Source: Patagioenas fasciata
Lineage: Eukaryota; Chordata; Aves; Columbiformes; Columbidae
Assembly (NCBI RefSeq): GCF_037038585.1
Contig: NC_092523.1
Coordinates: 33,643,501-33,707,500, forward strand
Length of the DNA: 64,000 bases
Reading direction: 5' to 3'
Within the stretch, counting starts at the first letter, position 1, and every line of letters starts with the position of its first letter. The translations under genes and the position numbers were made by a program. Under the pieces are notes generated by a model, which saw only the letters and a list, made by a program, of their open reading frames with translations, was not told the DNA's origin and did no database searches. This document shows, piece by piece, positions 1-12,921 of the stretch.

Positions 1-2436
1 AAGTAATCACCACAAAGCATAGGAGCTGAAAGCATAGTGAATTTAGGCACAAAGGCAGGCAGACTTGTTCAGTAGAGTGCGGAATCAACAGATCAATAGT
101 TTTTGTGTAAGAAAGGGAGATGGTTTTGGGTAATGTATAGAAACTAATGATATTTGGCTTTAGGACTATTGGGATCTTTATTAAGATCTGAACATATTTT
201 TTAAAGCAATGGTGAAGAAATGTAGGCTGTCATGCCTACTCTGAAAATAAAATTCAGTTTCCAAGGATGTCAATCTAGTACATTACAAAACAAAACAATA
301 CAACAACAATATTCCATGAACTGTATACACTGCTAGAATACTTACCATACTAATTCCTAAATAGCTCTCATAAAGAACTGTTAGGAAGGGAACCCAGAAC
401 AGCACAATTGCTTTTTCAAGGTTTTGTAAAAATTTCTATGGTCTGATTTATCACAGAAAAAAAAAGAAAAAAAATAGAGAATGGATCTACTGGAAGTTCA
501 TTTGAGGTTTCATTCTTAACTGGTAAAATGAAATTAGTTAAATATGCAGAAGAAAGATGATTTCGGAAATAACGGCATAAAAAACTCCTTGGGACAAGAG
601 AGAAGAATAGCTTCTTAAGACAGGAGAGAATAGCAGCCAAACAATAACCATTGCCTTAGGCAGGCAGATTTTGACAAACTGAAAAAAAAAAAAAAAAAAA
701 GGGAGTCCAGCTTGTGGAGGTGTGGGATAAAGCGCAGGCAGTTCTTCAGCAAAGCATCCTTTGTGAAACAACTACAAGCAATCCCACTGTGGAGGAAAGA
801 TGAGCATATTAGAAAATGAGCTAAACAATGAGCTCGTTTTGGATCTCAGACACAAGAAGGAAGTTAGCAGAAAGTGGAAGCTAGGTCAGATCATCAAGAA
901 TGAAGACAAAATAGGTATGGACAAAATCAGAAAAGTAAAAGCACATAACAGACCTAACTAACTAAAGATGTGAAGAATCAAAATTATTTCTTTTGTAAGA
1001 ACATTAGTAACATGTGGCAGGATATAGGAAGTGTTGGTTTGAGCAGAAAAGGAGAACTTTTTTTCAGTGCTTTTTTAAGGAAAATATCAAGTCTGATAAA
1101 GTGACTATCACAAATAATACCAGGAATAAAAGAGTAAAATCTTGTTCTTGACTGAGGAAGAAATAAATAAGAAAGTGTTTAGATAATTTTCATTATTCCA
1201 AAACATGTTAGCCCAATGCACTTGATAACTTAAAAAGCTGATGGATGAAACTACAGATCTTTGAGAAACTGAGAAGGACGGCAAAATAAAAATTCAAAAC
1301 CTATACTTTAAAAGAGAGGGAAAGAAATAAGTAAGGGATTATTGAGTTGATACCTTAATTTCAAATTGTAGAAAATAATCTGGGAAAAAAAAAAAAAAGG
1401 ATGTGTAACCAAAATACACAAAAAAAAAAAAAAAATGAACAGCGAACAGGAATTTATCAATAAAAATCAGGTCAAAAGAATATTATTTACAGCAGAAAAA
1501 CTGGCACCCTGGAGAGATAAAAATCAGTAGATGTCATGTATTTTGAGGGGTTTTATGTATAACATTCTCTTAAGCAAATTGTAAAATCATGATCTGGCTT
1601 AATATTTTAGATGTGGAACTGAGGAAAACAGTGTTCCAAGAATGGTTCTTAATGATTCCCTGTGAACTAGATGGCAAACAGATTTCTGCAGAGCTCTATT
1701 CCTTGTGCATCTGTGTCCTCATACTCATTCTATATTTTCATTAAGAGACTGGGTGGTGAATTCATGAAATTAGGATTACAAATATGTTGAAAGACAGAAT
1801 TGAACTTGACAAATTGGAGACACGTCCTGAAAAATAATTGGATGTTATTTAACAGAGATGTAGAACTTACTAAAGGACAGATAGCATCTACATAAATACA
1901 TGGTCTGAAATAATTGAGTAGAAAATCACTCTGAGAGATGGATATAGTAGTTATCTTAATAAGCAGCAGAACATAAGTCAGCGGAGTCATGCTTTTGCAA
2001 TCAGCCAACTAAACCTTGGATTGTCACATCTAAACAAAAGACAAATGCAATAATCTTTTGATTTAGACAGCATTGGTAAGGACAAAGTGGAAGTACTTTC
2101 TGTTCAGCTTGAGGCAACATATTTCAAGAAAGGTGACAGAAGGAAGTCCAGAGGAGAGGCACAAATATGAGAGGTCTTTAAAGAATTATCTATTACAGAA
2201 TATTGAATAAAGAGATGGAAAAGTTTAGTCTGAAGGACACAAACTGAGAGCCAAGGAGAGAACAAACAAAGTAAGTATTTGCTTAATTAAACACTTCAGG
2301 AAAGGGCAAGAAATTAACCTAATATCATATTCATGTGAATATGAAAAACAGCAATTGGCTTAAATTACAATGAAAAAGATATTAACAAAACCATATTAAT
2401 AATATGGCAGTAAGGTAAAGCCTGGGTCACACCTTT
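1..2436. other. AT-rich noncoding stretch, no gene seen
   Basis: No recognisable exon, RNA gene or transposon was found. All open frames are short and show no family motif. The only clear structure is homopolymer: A19 at 682-700, A14 at 1385-1398 and A16 at 1420-1435. The sequence is rich in A on this strand over the first 2 kb. That could reflect a very old A-rich repeat, but no family was recognisable. Confidence 0.6.
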
Positions 2437-2596
2437 TGAGATAGTTGTGGCATTTCCAGTGCTGCAGGTATTTAAGACAAGTCTGCACAGATGTCTCTCA
2501 GGTTCTACTTAAATGTAGTTGACCCTTCCCTGCAGTAGGTGGAGGGACACTAACTGAATAGCCTCTTGAATTCCCTTCCAGCAATATTATGATCTA
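2437..2596 (+). mobile_element. Old CR1 LINE 3' end remnant
   Basis: The segment follows the CR1 3' end in order: a 'GACAAGTCTG' block near 2477, a 'CCCTTCCCTGCAGTAGG' block near 2523, and a degraded 'CCTCTTGAATTCCCTTCCAGC' block ending near 2583. A remnant of the terminal octamer ('TTATGATCT') follows. It is much more diverged than the other plus-strand CR1 copies here, so it is an older insertion. Both boundaries are approximate, and no open ORF2 sequence remains. Confidence 0.75.
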
Positions 2597-5500
2597 ACCA
2601 CCTGTAATTCTCACTGCATTGAAATTGGTGCCAAAGCATTTAATAACTTCCCTTACTTTTTCTCCATTACGACCTCTCACAAGAAAAGCTAATAATAACT
2701 TACTAGCCTGTTTAAAAGGCAACCAAACAGATTCAACCTACTCTCACCATTCCAGACAGAACTGATGGGCAGAATTCTGCATGCCTGTGCTAAGCCTCCA
2801 AAGTAAAATTTAAAAGGGTTTGTCCTTTTCTTGGCATTGCTGTAAGTAGTGTTCAGTGTTCAGCATGCTAGGAAGTACTACAAAGACGCTCCACATTTCC
2901 TCTAACAGAATCAGAGCTAAGGGCACTTTGATCACTGAAAGACGCCAAGAGATATAAGAAGGTAGCCTGCGCTACCCTCCCCTCTACTTCCCAACCTCCC
3001 TCCCCCACAAAAAGCATCCTCTCTCCCCCAAAAAATCCATGGAACAAAAAACAGAGGTAGCACTGCCTTTAAGAACCACAACCTGATGACTGAATATCAC
3101 CTGAGGAGTTTGGACTCTACTGTCTGAAGGAAAAAGTCAATAGTTTTTGTTCTTACTGTCTGATTGATAATTAAGGAAATGCCTACAAATATTAAGTTGC
3201 TCAGCATCTCTAAGTCATCTAGATACAGGTTTGTGTGTATTCATACACAAATATAGTTGCAGATAACGAGTTTTAACTAGGAATATAAAAACACTGTTAA
3301 AGAAACTAAGTTTTACTTTAATTAGTAGCTCAGAAAACATGGAGAAGTTCTAAAGACTTTCCACCATGAAGGAGAATCCATACAGATTCTGATCCATCAG
3401 ACCATTATTCCCCTTTCTCTTGTTTTACTCACCATGATTTTGTGTGGTCTTGGTTGGGAAATGCCATTTCAAAGCACAGCCAGTGTGAGAAATAACACCG
3501 CATATTTCGTAAGATGTGTCTGTGGTTTATGAGATATACTTCCAGATCACCTATCTTGCATGTTCAATTGGAAAATGTATGGTACTTTGATAGAACCAAG
3601 ACTACAAATATGAAGTTTGAAATGTAGTTCTGTGACTTTAACCCACCAAATAATACTGTAACTAGATAACTGTGATTTACATAATACCTTTCCCTTGCAG
3701 ATTAGTAACTATTTCACAAAAGAAGGACAGAAATTCCAGCAGGTGAGAAAGCTGACTCAGAGAGGAAAAGTAAATAGCCCAAAGACACCCTGTCAGCCCA
3801 AGCCTAAACTGAGAAAAACGTGTAAGTCTTCTGAATCTCTCTGCCTTAGCTGTTAGACTATGTTGACACAATAGGCACAGCTTAATCACATTGACATTTT
3901 TAAATTACTTGTTTAAATGGAGATTCTTTTTGGATAAGAAACATCTTTAGCAAAAAGGAAGTCATATGGATGTCCAGTCAATACCACCACACCATGGTCT
4001 TCAATTAATATTACAGCAGAGTTAATAAAGATTTTCTGAAAACTAAAAGTCTTAACTGATTATGAATTCCATTCACAATTCAGCTATGAGCAATTAATAT
4101 CCTGGGAAGTCTTCCTACTCTTTTGGAATATAAGCATTAGAAAGATGGCAACATTCTTACTTACTCTGATTGTTCATACCATTTGGAAGAAGAACAAAAA
4201 GCATTTCCCTAACCTGCAAAGACAGGATACTCAAGATAGATAAATAGAGAAGATATTTGAATTTAAGCCAGATTAAATTAGGAAAATGGAGGACAAAAGA
4301 GAAACTATGTTGTGAAGAAGTTTGTTGCCAAGTAACTCATCCAAGAGGATTCATCTTCATCTGAGATTCTGACACTAAAATATGATCATGAACACTTTAT
4401 CTTTGAAAAATTGAAAAACAAAGAAAAATTAAGAACTCTTTTGCAGAAATGTTATATTCAAAATTGCATAATCTGCTTCATAGATTGACTTGCAAGGACC
4501 AGATGGTAGTTTGTTCCAACCCATAAGTCCTTGGGGTAAAAGGATAAACTGCCAGATTTTAAAACCAGATATTGAAACTCCTACATTCGGCAAATTGTAG
4601 GTTCATATGAAAGCAATTTCATTCAGTTTCATGAAGTTCATGTAACATCAGGCACAACTTAGTATAAAGTTACTAATGTTGGGCTCATCTTGAGTGCCTA
4701 TAGATCTGATTCTGCAGGATCTAGAACCCACTTCAATTAACTTTATAAGATAAGGAAATCTGCCTCAAAAAGGGCTTCATCCTCCTTTTTATATGCTGTT
4801 ATGACTCCTTAGCTCCCCCTCACCAGATTTTTTCTGTTAGCTTATTTATAACTGATACAGGGAAAAATTACATTGTAACTTATTTTCAGTACTGTACTGA
4901 CAAGGGGGTTATTAAAAGCAAACCATAGAAATCAAAAGCCTTTCCTCTTAATTAAGCCACAGTGGAAATAATAAGTCACTTTCTCTCTGGTACTTTCATT
5001 TTTGAACACATGAACATTATTTTGAATGCAACAAACCAGGCAGTGAGGTGGCCCTATGCAACAATTAAGAAGTGAAATCCACAATAACAAACTATTTTTC
5101 AGGCTTTTTTTTTTTTTTCCTGAATTGTGTTTTATCGGTTGTGAGGATTAAAGGATGGCTTGGGAGGAATATTAGGTTCATACTTATTTCCTCATTTGGT
5201 TATGAATAGGAATGGATTCTGATTCCACCAGTTTAAGCAGACAGTGAATAAAATAGAAGTTATTAGAAGGAACTTGACTTGGGAAAAAGTCAGTGACACT
5301 TTTTGTTTCATAAAGTTAATTTTGAAAAAAATTAACTCATTTGATTATCTCATTTCTTTTTAATCTATTCTCTAAAACTAAAAATGTTTCAGACTAAAGG
5401 AAATGCTTTGTTGTCAAAAGACTTCTTTATGAAAATAAAGTTTTGTATTATACATTAAAACAAAATTTTAGTCAAAATCTTTATTTTTTCTAAACTACTT

Positions 5501-6977
5501 AAAGATTATCATCTGAATGACCATGAAATATTACAAATGTGAAAACTCACTTGTATTTAATAAGAGCACAGGGGAACAACATTGTTTATTGTCAGACGTT
5601 TCATCTGAAACAAAATGCAAAAGCCACCAAAAGGGTGTACCTTCTGATGCTGCAATTTACTTTGAATAAAAAAATAATTATAGTTATTGAAAGTAGAGAG
5701 AGAAAATTTCTGAAGAAGCTGTTTGATCAGTACATCCATTATGCTAATCACTCATCCCTCTTTGCATCATTATATTGTATCTTTCATGACTATAAATAAA
5801 ATAAACTTGGAACCATACAGAAAGGTATACAACTATATTATTACAGCAACTAATTTATAACATTTAGCTCATGAATAAAACATCAAATAAATATTTTCAT
5901 TATTGGCTTTTCTTTTATGAATGATGAAAAACCATCACAAGCACATTTGCCTGTTTGTCTTTTTTAAGGAGTATCACTAAAATTCTAAAGTGAATGCTGG
6001 AATCTCTGCAGAGAAACAGTTTTCCGTCTTCAACATTTTTCAACAGGCATATGAACAAGTGTTGAATTAGGAGAATAACACCAAGACTATATCCTTGGCA
6101 GTTTCAATTTGTTTTCAGTCATGATCAGACTACGTCTGTATCTATTCCCCATTCATGTGACTCATTCAGGTGTTCATAAGTGATTTTTTTTCCACAAGAA
6201 ACCATGAAAAAAAAAAGGCCAGATTTTTATTATTTCTTTGTTGTTTTACACCTCTTAAGCAGTGTATGAAGGATGGAAAATAGCAGCAGTGGACCAAGTG
6301 AAATTTCTTTCCATGCTTCTACCAAACTACACTGCAATGCTTCACAGGCTGGGAAAAAAAGGCACCCAGTGCTCTTCTCCTGGAATTCTTTAATGGTATA
6401 TTATCTATTACAAAATGAGGACACTAGGGTAAAATACAGTGGCTCAGGGGCTAGTCTGTCTTACTTTAGGTACAGAATGAATGCAATCATTCAGAAGAAA
6501 AAGAGACTTGCTACTGGATCCAAAGAGCTCCACCCTCTTGATCCAAAAGAAGCTGGGCTTAACTGCATGTTTTAAGTATTCACATTAGTGGTAGTATATG
6601 TTCACAGGCGAAAGCAAAGACAGCTTTTCTTCCAAAGATTATATCTATGGAAGTAAGTAAATGAGCCAGGCAAGAATGTGAGCATGCATTTTGCAGCTCA
6701 GACCAAGCAGAAGCATGTTGTTGTTTTATGTCAACAGTCAGTGCAGGTGGTGGACACTGTCCTAAATCTTGGAGATTCAGGCTGCTGCACAAGTTAAAGC
6801 TAGCCCTCCTTGGAAAAAAAAAAAAAAAGAAAGTTAAAAAAAAAAAAGCAGCGTTGAACTTTCTTACTTAGAAAGTATCTTCCCATTTTTAAATTAGAAG
6901 AGTTGTATGGCTCATTATCAATTTCGGACAGCATTCCTAATGGCTTTACAAAATGCAAGAGGCAATATAAATTAGAG
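2597..6977. other. Noncoding stretch, no gene seen
   Basis: No exon or transposon was recognised. A small hairpin next to a C-rich strand lies at 2961-3006 (annotated separately). A T-run occurs near 5106-5118, and A-runs occur at 6814-6828 and 6836-6847. Open frames at 5539-5799 and 6273-6575 carry no recognisable motif and are within chance length for AT-rich DNA. Confidence 0.55.
2961..3006. other. Hairpin plus C-rich tract (minus-strand G-quadruplex motif)
   Basis: Positions 2961-2976 form a perfect 6-bp stem with a 4-nt loop (GGTAGC / GCTACC). The adjoining tract at 2975-3006 has C-runs of 3, 4, 3, 3 and 5 separated by short loops. Read on the minus strand this meets the usual G3+N1-7 quadruplex pattern. 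Whether it folds or has a function is unknown. Confidence 0.5.
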
Positions 6978-7317
6978 TCATGGAATCATAGAATGTCCTG
7001 AGTTGGAAGGGACCCACAGGGATCATCGAGTCCAACTCCTGTCCCTGCATAGGACAACCCCAAGATTCACACCATGTATCTGAGGGCCTTGTCCAGTCTC
7101 TTGTTGAATATTGACAGGCTCGGGGCCATGACTGCTGCCCTGGGGAGCCTGTTCCAGTGCTTCACCACCCTCTGGGTGAAGAACCTTTTACTAATGTCCT
7201 ACCTAAACCTGCCCTGGCACATCTTCCTGCCATTCCCTCAGGTTCTGTCAGTCACTAAAGAGAAGAGTTTGGTACCTGCCCTTCCTCCTCCCCTTGTGAG
7301 GAAGCTGTAGACCTCAT
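6978..7317 (-). mobile_element. CR1 LINE, 5'-truncated 3' end
   Basis: Read on the minus strand this is a CR1 3' end. On the plus strand it begins with the reversed terminal octamers (TCATGGAATCATAGAAT), then 'GAGTTGGAAGGGACCCACAG' and 'GAGTCCAACTCCTGTCCCTG', followed by inverted ORF2 C-terminal sequence. That sequence includes 'CTGGGGAGCCTGTTCCAGTG' and 'GAGGAAGCTGTAGACC'. Homology stops near 7317, so the copy is about 340 bp and heavily 5'-truncated. It belongs to the same 3'-end type as the copy at 24452-24735 and differs from the plus-strand copies. Open frames in it are shadows of the decayed ORF2 tail. Confidence 0.92.
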
Positions 7318-10300
7318 TGGAGAGAATGAGAGAAATAATAAACAATGCATTTGATAACCTTGTGTAGAATAAGACACTGCTCTTCTCAAAATCTTTTGCC
7401 AGAGTCTTGATAGAAAGGTATTTGATGACTCAGGCCTGGTTTTCAGCTCTTCTTTGCAACCAAGGCTGTGCGTGCTCACACAATTACACACATGAATGTG
7501 ATAAAATGCAATTTAATCTAAAATCTTCACTCAGTCATTAAATCTTTCAGGAGCTTAATATATTCAGGAATGATGCTGTGGGCTAAGACAGTGCAGCCAA
7601 GTTACAAAGCATTAAAACTACTATAAAATTCCATGATTTTTTTTTTTCAGCTAAGCTACTACCTCTTCTTGAGAGATTCAGAGAGCTTGTGATTATTTTG
7701 TATATGTCCAGAGTATAATTCTGACCAGTATTAATTACCTCACACAGAACAAGCACTCAGTCCAAGACACTTTTAGTAGCTGTTGACAGTCAAGCCATAA
7801 AATGAACTTTTGTAAAAATAAATTATGTTAGTAAAGATAATTGAGACCTCTTTGTGGACGTGCAGCAAACAGGGGAAATAATATAAGTAGTTTTATTTTA
7901 GTATAAATATTTAATGTATAAATGAGAGGAATAGCATCATTATTACAAAATATTATATAGCATTTAAAATATGACCATTAATTTGTAAGGAAACATATCC
8001 TTCCTTTTCTTCTTAATTCTTGATTTCTTTGCTGCAACTGCTAGATCAGGTAATGGGGTATATCCTTTTCAGATACTTACACTACAAAAATGTGTTCTAC
8101 CTTTAATTAATATTAAATATATCTCTGTCTTATTGTGATTGGAATACTGTATCTATTTTTTTAACTTCGAAATAATTAAGAGAATGGATAGCTCTTTTGG
8201 AAAGTGGTAAATCAGAATTTAAAAAACCTTTAAAATCTCAGGAGCCAGTGTTTAAGTGTTTTAGAACTGCTGTAAATTGTTTTCTATTTTTGAATTTGAA
8301 TGATGAATTTTAGAATTATGTGGTTGACAAAAGTCGTATGGGGTACAAACAATTTAGGGCAAAAGAGGAGAAAATACAAGATGGTAATGTTTCAAATAAG
8401 AATTAACATATTAATTTGCTGCACAACAGCTAATTATTGCTTATTGAAACATTTATTAATCATTTAGAAGTCTTTACTCACTATGTGAACTTGAATAGAA
8501 AAAGTGATTAAAAGTCAGAATATCTGTTAATTTGAATTATACGCTTACTTGAAAGTACTTAAAACAGGGATTTCTGCTAGTGCAGATATGTAGAATCTGC
8601 TAGATTTCTAATCTTACAAATTCTATGACCTTTCCCCTGAAATTTGAATAAGCGTATTCCTCCTCTTCAGAAAATCATCAAGAACCAGTCCACAAGCATG
8701 TTGAAACCACATTTAACTACATGGCATACTGATTAGTGTTGTAATCTCATTCCCTAAATTGTTGTTATTTTGCAATGTAATACATAAGTTTGGAGGCTCT
8801 CACAATGACATGGGTTTTGTTCTAAAACACATTGTTTTAAGGAAGTGTTCATGAGGTTGAGACTTTTTCCCAAATCCTCTCTTTTTTTTTTTTTTTTCTG
8901 AGCAAAAATAAAGATTCTATAGGATAGAATTTGTTTTAATCTGCCTCATAACAGTTCTGTCATGAAAAAAAAAAAATCCAAATTCAATTTCTTTTTCTAG
9001 AAAGGGCTTTAATCTAAATTCCTTGTTTTCTCTCTTTCCAGTTCTACTCCTCACAAACTTGCTTTAAACATGAATAATGCAATAACGTAAAAACATCCCC
9101 CCGGTCAGAAACTTACATCATTTCCAGCATAGGCAGTTACAGACAGCAATTATAATACCAAGGTAATTACATACAGAATCATGTGAACCCTGACAATCCA
9201 CTGAATGGTATTACCCTGCAGGTTACAGATTCAGTAACTCAAAGTATTTATTAAAACAAAAAGTTTATTTTGGTAGCTGAATCCACCTTCCTCTCTTTCT
9301 ATATACTCTTAAAAATCCAGAAATATCATATCAAGGCATTTTACAAAAGCAGTCCGTGTAAGTGCAAGTCTCAAATCTAACAAAGTGGGGGGGAGGGAAG
9401 CGGGGGAGAAAAAGAAAAAGAAATCCAAAACCATTCTATAGTCCAGTCACATTCTTCTTCCTTACGCATAGAACTGAAACCATTTTCCTATGAAACTAAT
9501 CAGGGCAGCTGCCAAGATAAAATACAGCTTCGCAATCTTGAATCTTATTTATGTCCAGTTGTCAAAATATTCCTCATGTTAGGTCCCACTGGAATTTCAG
9601 TAAACGTATTGACAAAAGGACATTGGTCACTGCAGTTTAGCAGAAGAAAATCAATAGTGTTATTGATTGGGGGAAAAAAAAAAAAAAAAAGGAAAAAAAT
9701 AGTGAAAAGTCACTGTTCTATATACCAAGTTTTCCTTAAAAATTGTATCTGAAAAATTACTGCCTATCAAAGGAAAATAGTGTTCAAAAAATTTCAGTAA
9801 GCCATACAGACATGTATCTACAATAATAATGACAGTGAATAAGCAAATAAATACAGTTTTCATCAAGATTCGGTATTTCCAAACCAAAACGTCAAGGTAG
9901 GGCCTACCTGTGTCCTGCATCTGCTGCCAAATTCAACCAAATTACAAATAAGGATGTAACATTACAACACAAAAATTAGTGGAATTGATAGTGAGGACTG
10001 AAAAAAGTAGAAAAACGGCGGGGGGAGAGGGGGGAAATAAAAACACCAAACCACCAACAAGTAGGCATGGCAAACGACAGATCTTCTATATTTTATCTTG
10101 CATTTCATTTACAACATTTTTTTAATTTTATGTTGTTTTCTATCACTCATAATAATCCATGTACTTGTAAATCATATTCATCTGTGGGCATGCATAATTC
10201 CCTTGAATGTATACAGCTTATAGTTTCATTGCATATAGCCTTAAATCTTGAAAGACCACTTTGATATTTTATCAGTCATGTCACTGTATGTAGCAAATGA

Positions 10301-12810
10301 CGAGCTATTAACAGCTGCACTCAGTGAGGATATGATAGGCAATGATTGTGTGAAAATATGTGCAAATTGTAACTTAGAATAACTTACAACTACTTATATT
10401 GTGTGGAAAAAAAAAAAAAAAGTAAGCTGTAGCCTGAAGAAGTTGCAGCACTGGATCTTACCTATGCTACTCCAGACATAAACAAAGCAATTATAGTCCT
10501 TAGACAGTGAAACCAAGATCTACAGGTAGAAAAACACCTCCTGGTATACGATAAGGTCATTGAAAATGCATGTAAGCCAGTAGAAAATAGAAATGGAGAA
10601 CAGCTGGAGTGTAACAAAGTTCAGCCGCTTTGAAACTATATAAAACACAGGTCATAGAAATGTGTTCTTAGCTGAACTCAAACACTTGACTTCAACAATG
10701 ACCACTGAAGTAACTTAATCTTCTGAACATTTTGTTCATCATGATCTAGGTAACAGCAGATTTGATGTACATAATTGTCTATACAAGTGAAGTCTTGTAA
10801 AAAACTTTGGTTTAATGAAATAAACTAGTAAGATTTTGCCATGTTTTTTTCATGATTGATGAGACATTCTAAACTACTTTTGTATTTAATCTATCAACCT
10901 TTATTTAAACTTTATGAAGATACATTATGCTACACATGCACATCTCAATAGAAAATTAAATTGGAGGAATATAACATATTTCAAAATTTCACACTTAATT
11001 AGGCATTTTGAGAAATTATAGCCCTTTTTAAGTCCCAGTGGTTAAAAAAAAATCCACATTTTTCAGTAACTGCCATTTTAACAGACAGCAAGTCAGAACA
11101 ACTGGTTGAAGAAGACCTAATTTCTTATGGAAGTGTAAAAAAAAAAAAATCATTGGATTTTGAGTTCTGATTTCAAATCCTGTCCTCTAGATAGAAATCA
11201 CTAAAATCATTAAAGATACTGAAATAAAATACAATTCAACACAGTTTTCAAGCAATTGCTATACCAATTACCTATAAATCAGATGTCAAAAGAGTGACTC
11301 CCTTCCCATCCATGCTGATAATTACAATTTTACTGTTTTCTTTTACCTCATTAGCTAAGAGTTGTCTGAGCAGCTTTCACATATAGACAAGTTAACACTT
11401 CCAAAGTTATCTTTTAAATATGTCCATGTACAGCCCCTACCTGTAAGCATACATTTGTCTATTTCTTTTCATGTAAATAAAATTATCTAGCTTTCTGGAT
11501 CAAGCCCTAAAGCGTTGCCTTTTACTTCAGTTTCCCACTGATCAAAGAATACATGACGAGTGGGATGAGCAGAGACCTTGAAAATAGAACATTTACTGAG
11601 CTCTTGTTTGTCTACAAAAAAAAAAAAAATTAAATGTTCGACATTAAAGGTAAGGCCACTGGAGAATGGCCTACAGAGTGCTGAATAAATATAAGGCATG
11701 TTTGGGTTTGTTCCCCTGTGCCCTAAACTCTTTCCTCCCACCCCTAAACTCTTTCCAAGTAGCTCCCTGCAGCAAATTGTCTCTGTTAACATGTTTCTCT
11801 GTCTCTTGACTTACATGGCAGCACTCCAATATTTACTTGGTCATTCTCCAGTAATGTGCAACAGCTTCTGCTACTAAAGACTTTGATTTGAATATTATAT
11901 CTCAGTTTCAGACACCACCACCATACAATAAGTTTCCAAGGATCTCCCAGGACATAAAGTGAAACTTAGTGGGGCAGCATTGATGAATCAGGTTCATTAT
12001 GTCACAATCTATTTGAGCTTCAATCAGACTTGATTCTATGGATATTCTTGGCTCAGGACTAGGACATTGAGCAACAACTGCTATATTTTCCCATCAGAAA
12101 GGCAGTAATGACTACTTGAACACATTTGTTCTGGGGACTTTTTAAAATTTCAGTATCAATATGAATGAATCTAATTAGGGGCCCAACATTGATATTCTCC
12201 TGTGTTAACACATACGTACATTGCTCTGACATTGTTATATATATATATGTTAAAAAAAAAAAAAAAAGTTAAAATTAGTGATGCAAGAACCTCAGAAGCC
12301 TTGGGGTTTGGAAAAGCTTCAAAAAAACAGCAGAGACATACACAGTTAAAGAAAGAAACAAAGAGAATCCCACAACATCCTATGATCTTCCCTCCCATCC
12401 CAGATGCTTACCACTAGAGAGTTGCTTATCTCTATCATCCTCCACATGGGGACAATCCAAAGCTCTTCCTTTGTAGAAAGAAATGAACTTCCAACTCAGA
12501 AGCCTTTTGTGCTTCACTTCTCTGCCTAATCTCTTCTCTTTCTTTCAGTTATTGTTCCTCAAAATGCAGTAGCTTTTGTGTTGACCTATTGGCAAATTTG
12601 AGAATAAGAGACTCTGTTCTTTAAGAAATTTTGCCCTTCTCACTACATCTTTAAGTGGGGTGTTGTACAGCACCTTCTAGGCCCATTAATGTGTCTTCTC
12701 CTTTAGCATAAATGACTGTTTCAGGATTTGTCACTTTGTTAATTTAACCTTCCATTTTGCTGAGCAAGCAAAAGATGTCTACCAAACGTCAATTCTCTCT
12801 CTGGGTTGAG
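7318..12810. other. AT-rich noncoding stretch, no gene seen
   Basis: No gene or transposon was recognised. Homopolymers include T16 at 8882-8897, A17 at 9674-9690, A15 at 10407-10421 and A16 at 12252-12267, the last next to a short TA repeat. G-rich spots lie at 9387-9406 and about 10018-10035. An 86-codon minus-strand frame at 9660-9920 contains a hydrophobic segment. It has no family match I recognise and ends in a translated poly-T tract, so I do not call it a gene. Confidence 0.5.
9387..9406 (+). other. G-quadruplex-type motif
   Basis: G-runs of 7, 3 and 5 are separated by A and AAGC. Splitting the G7 into two G3 runs gives four G-tracts with loops of 1-4 nt, which fits the standard quadruplex pattern. 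It sits in otherwise AT-rich DNA. No associated gene is visible. Confidence 0.45.
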
Positions 12811-12921
12811 ACATCATACAAAGTAAAAGCAGGACACAGGTTTAGGTTGAATTTTATTTTTAGGACATCATACAAAGTAAAAGCAGGACACAGGTTTAGG
12901 TTGAATTTTATTTTTAGGACA
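12811..12921. repeat. Perfect 54-bp tandem duplication (about 2.06 copies)
   Basis: The unit starts ACATCATACAAAGTAAAAGC. It occupies 12811-12864 and is repeated without a single difference at 12865-12918. The match continues for three more bases. The unit is not a simple repeat and has no transposon similarity I recognise. Perfect identity points to a recent slippage or unequal-exchange event, or to an assembly artefact. The 54-bp period is a multiple of three, so the open frame through it (12757-12963) simply repeats 18 residues. I see no evidence that this frame is coding. Confidence 0.95.

Noticed and set aside
682..700. Poly-A run considered as a processed pseudogene or SINE tail
   Set aside because: No gene-like or SINE-like body is recognisable on either side; similar runs occur about every few kilobases in this window.
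9660..9920. 86-codon minus-strand frame with an ATG and a hydrophobic segment
   Set aside because: There is no recognised family and no convincing splice context, and the C-terminus is a translated poly-T tract. The length is within chance for AT-rich DNA of this size.
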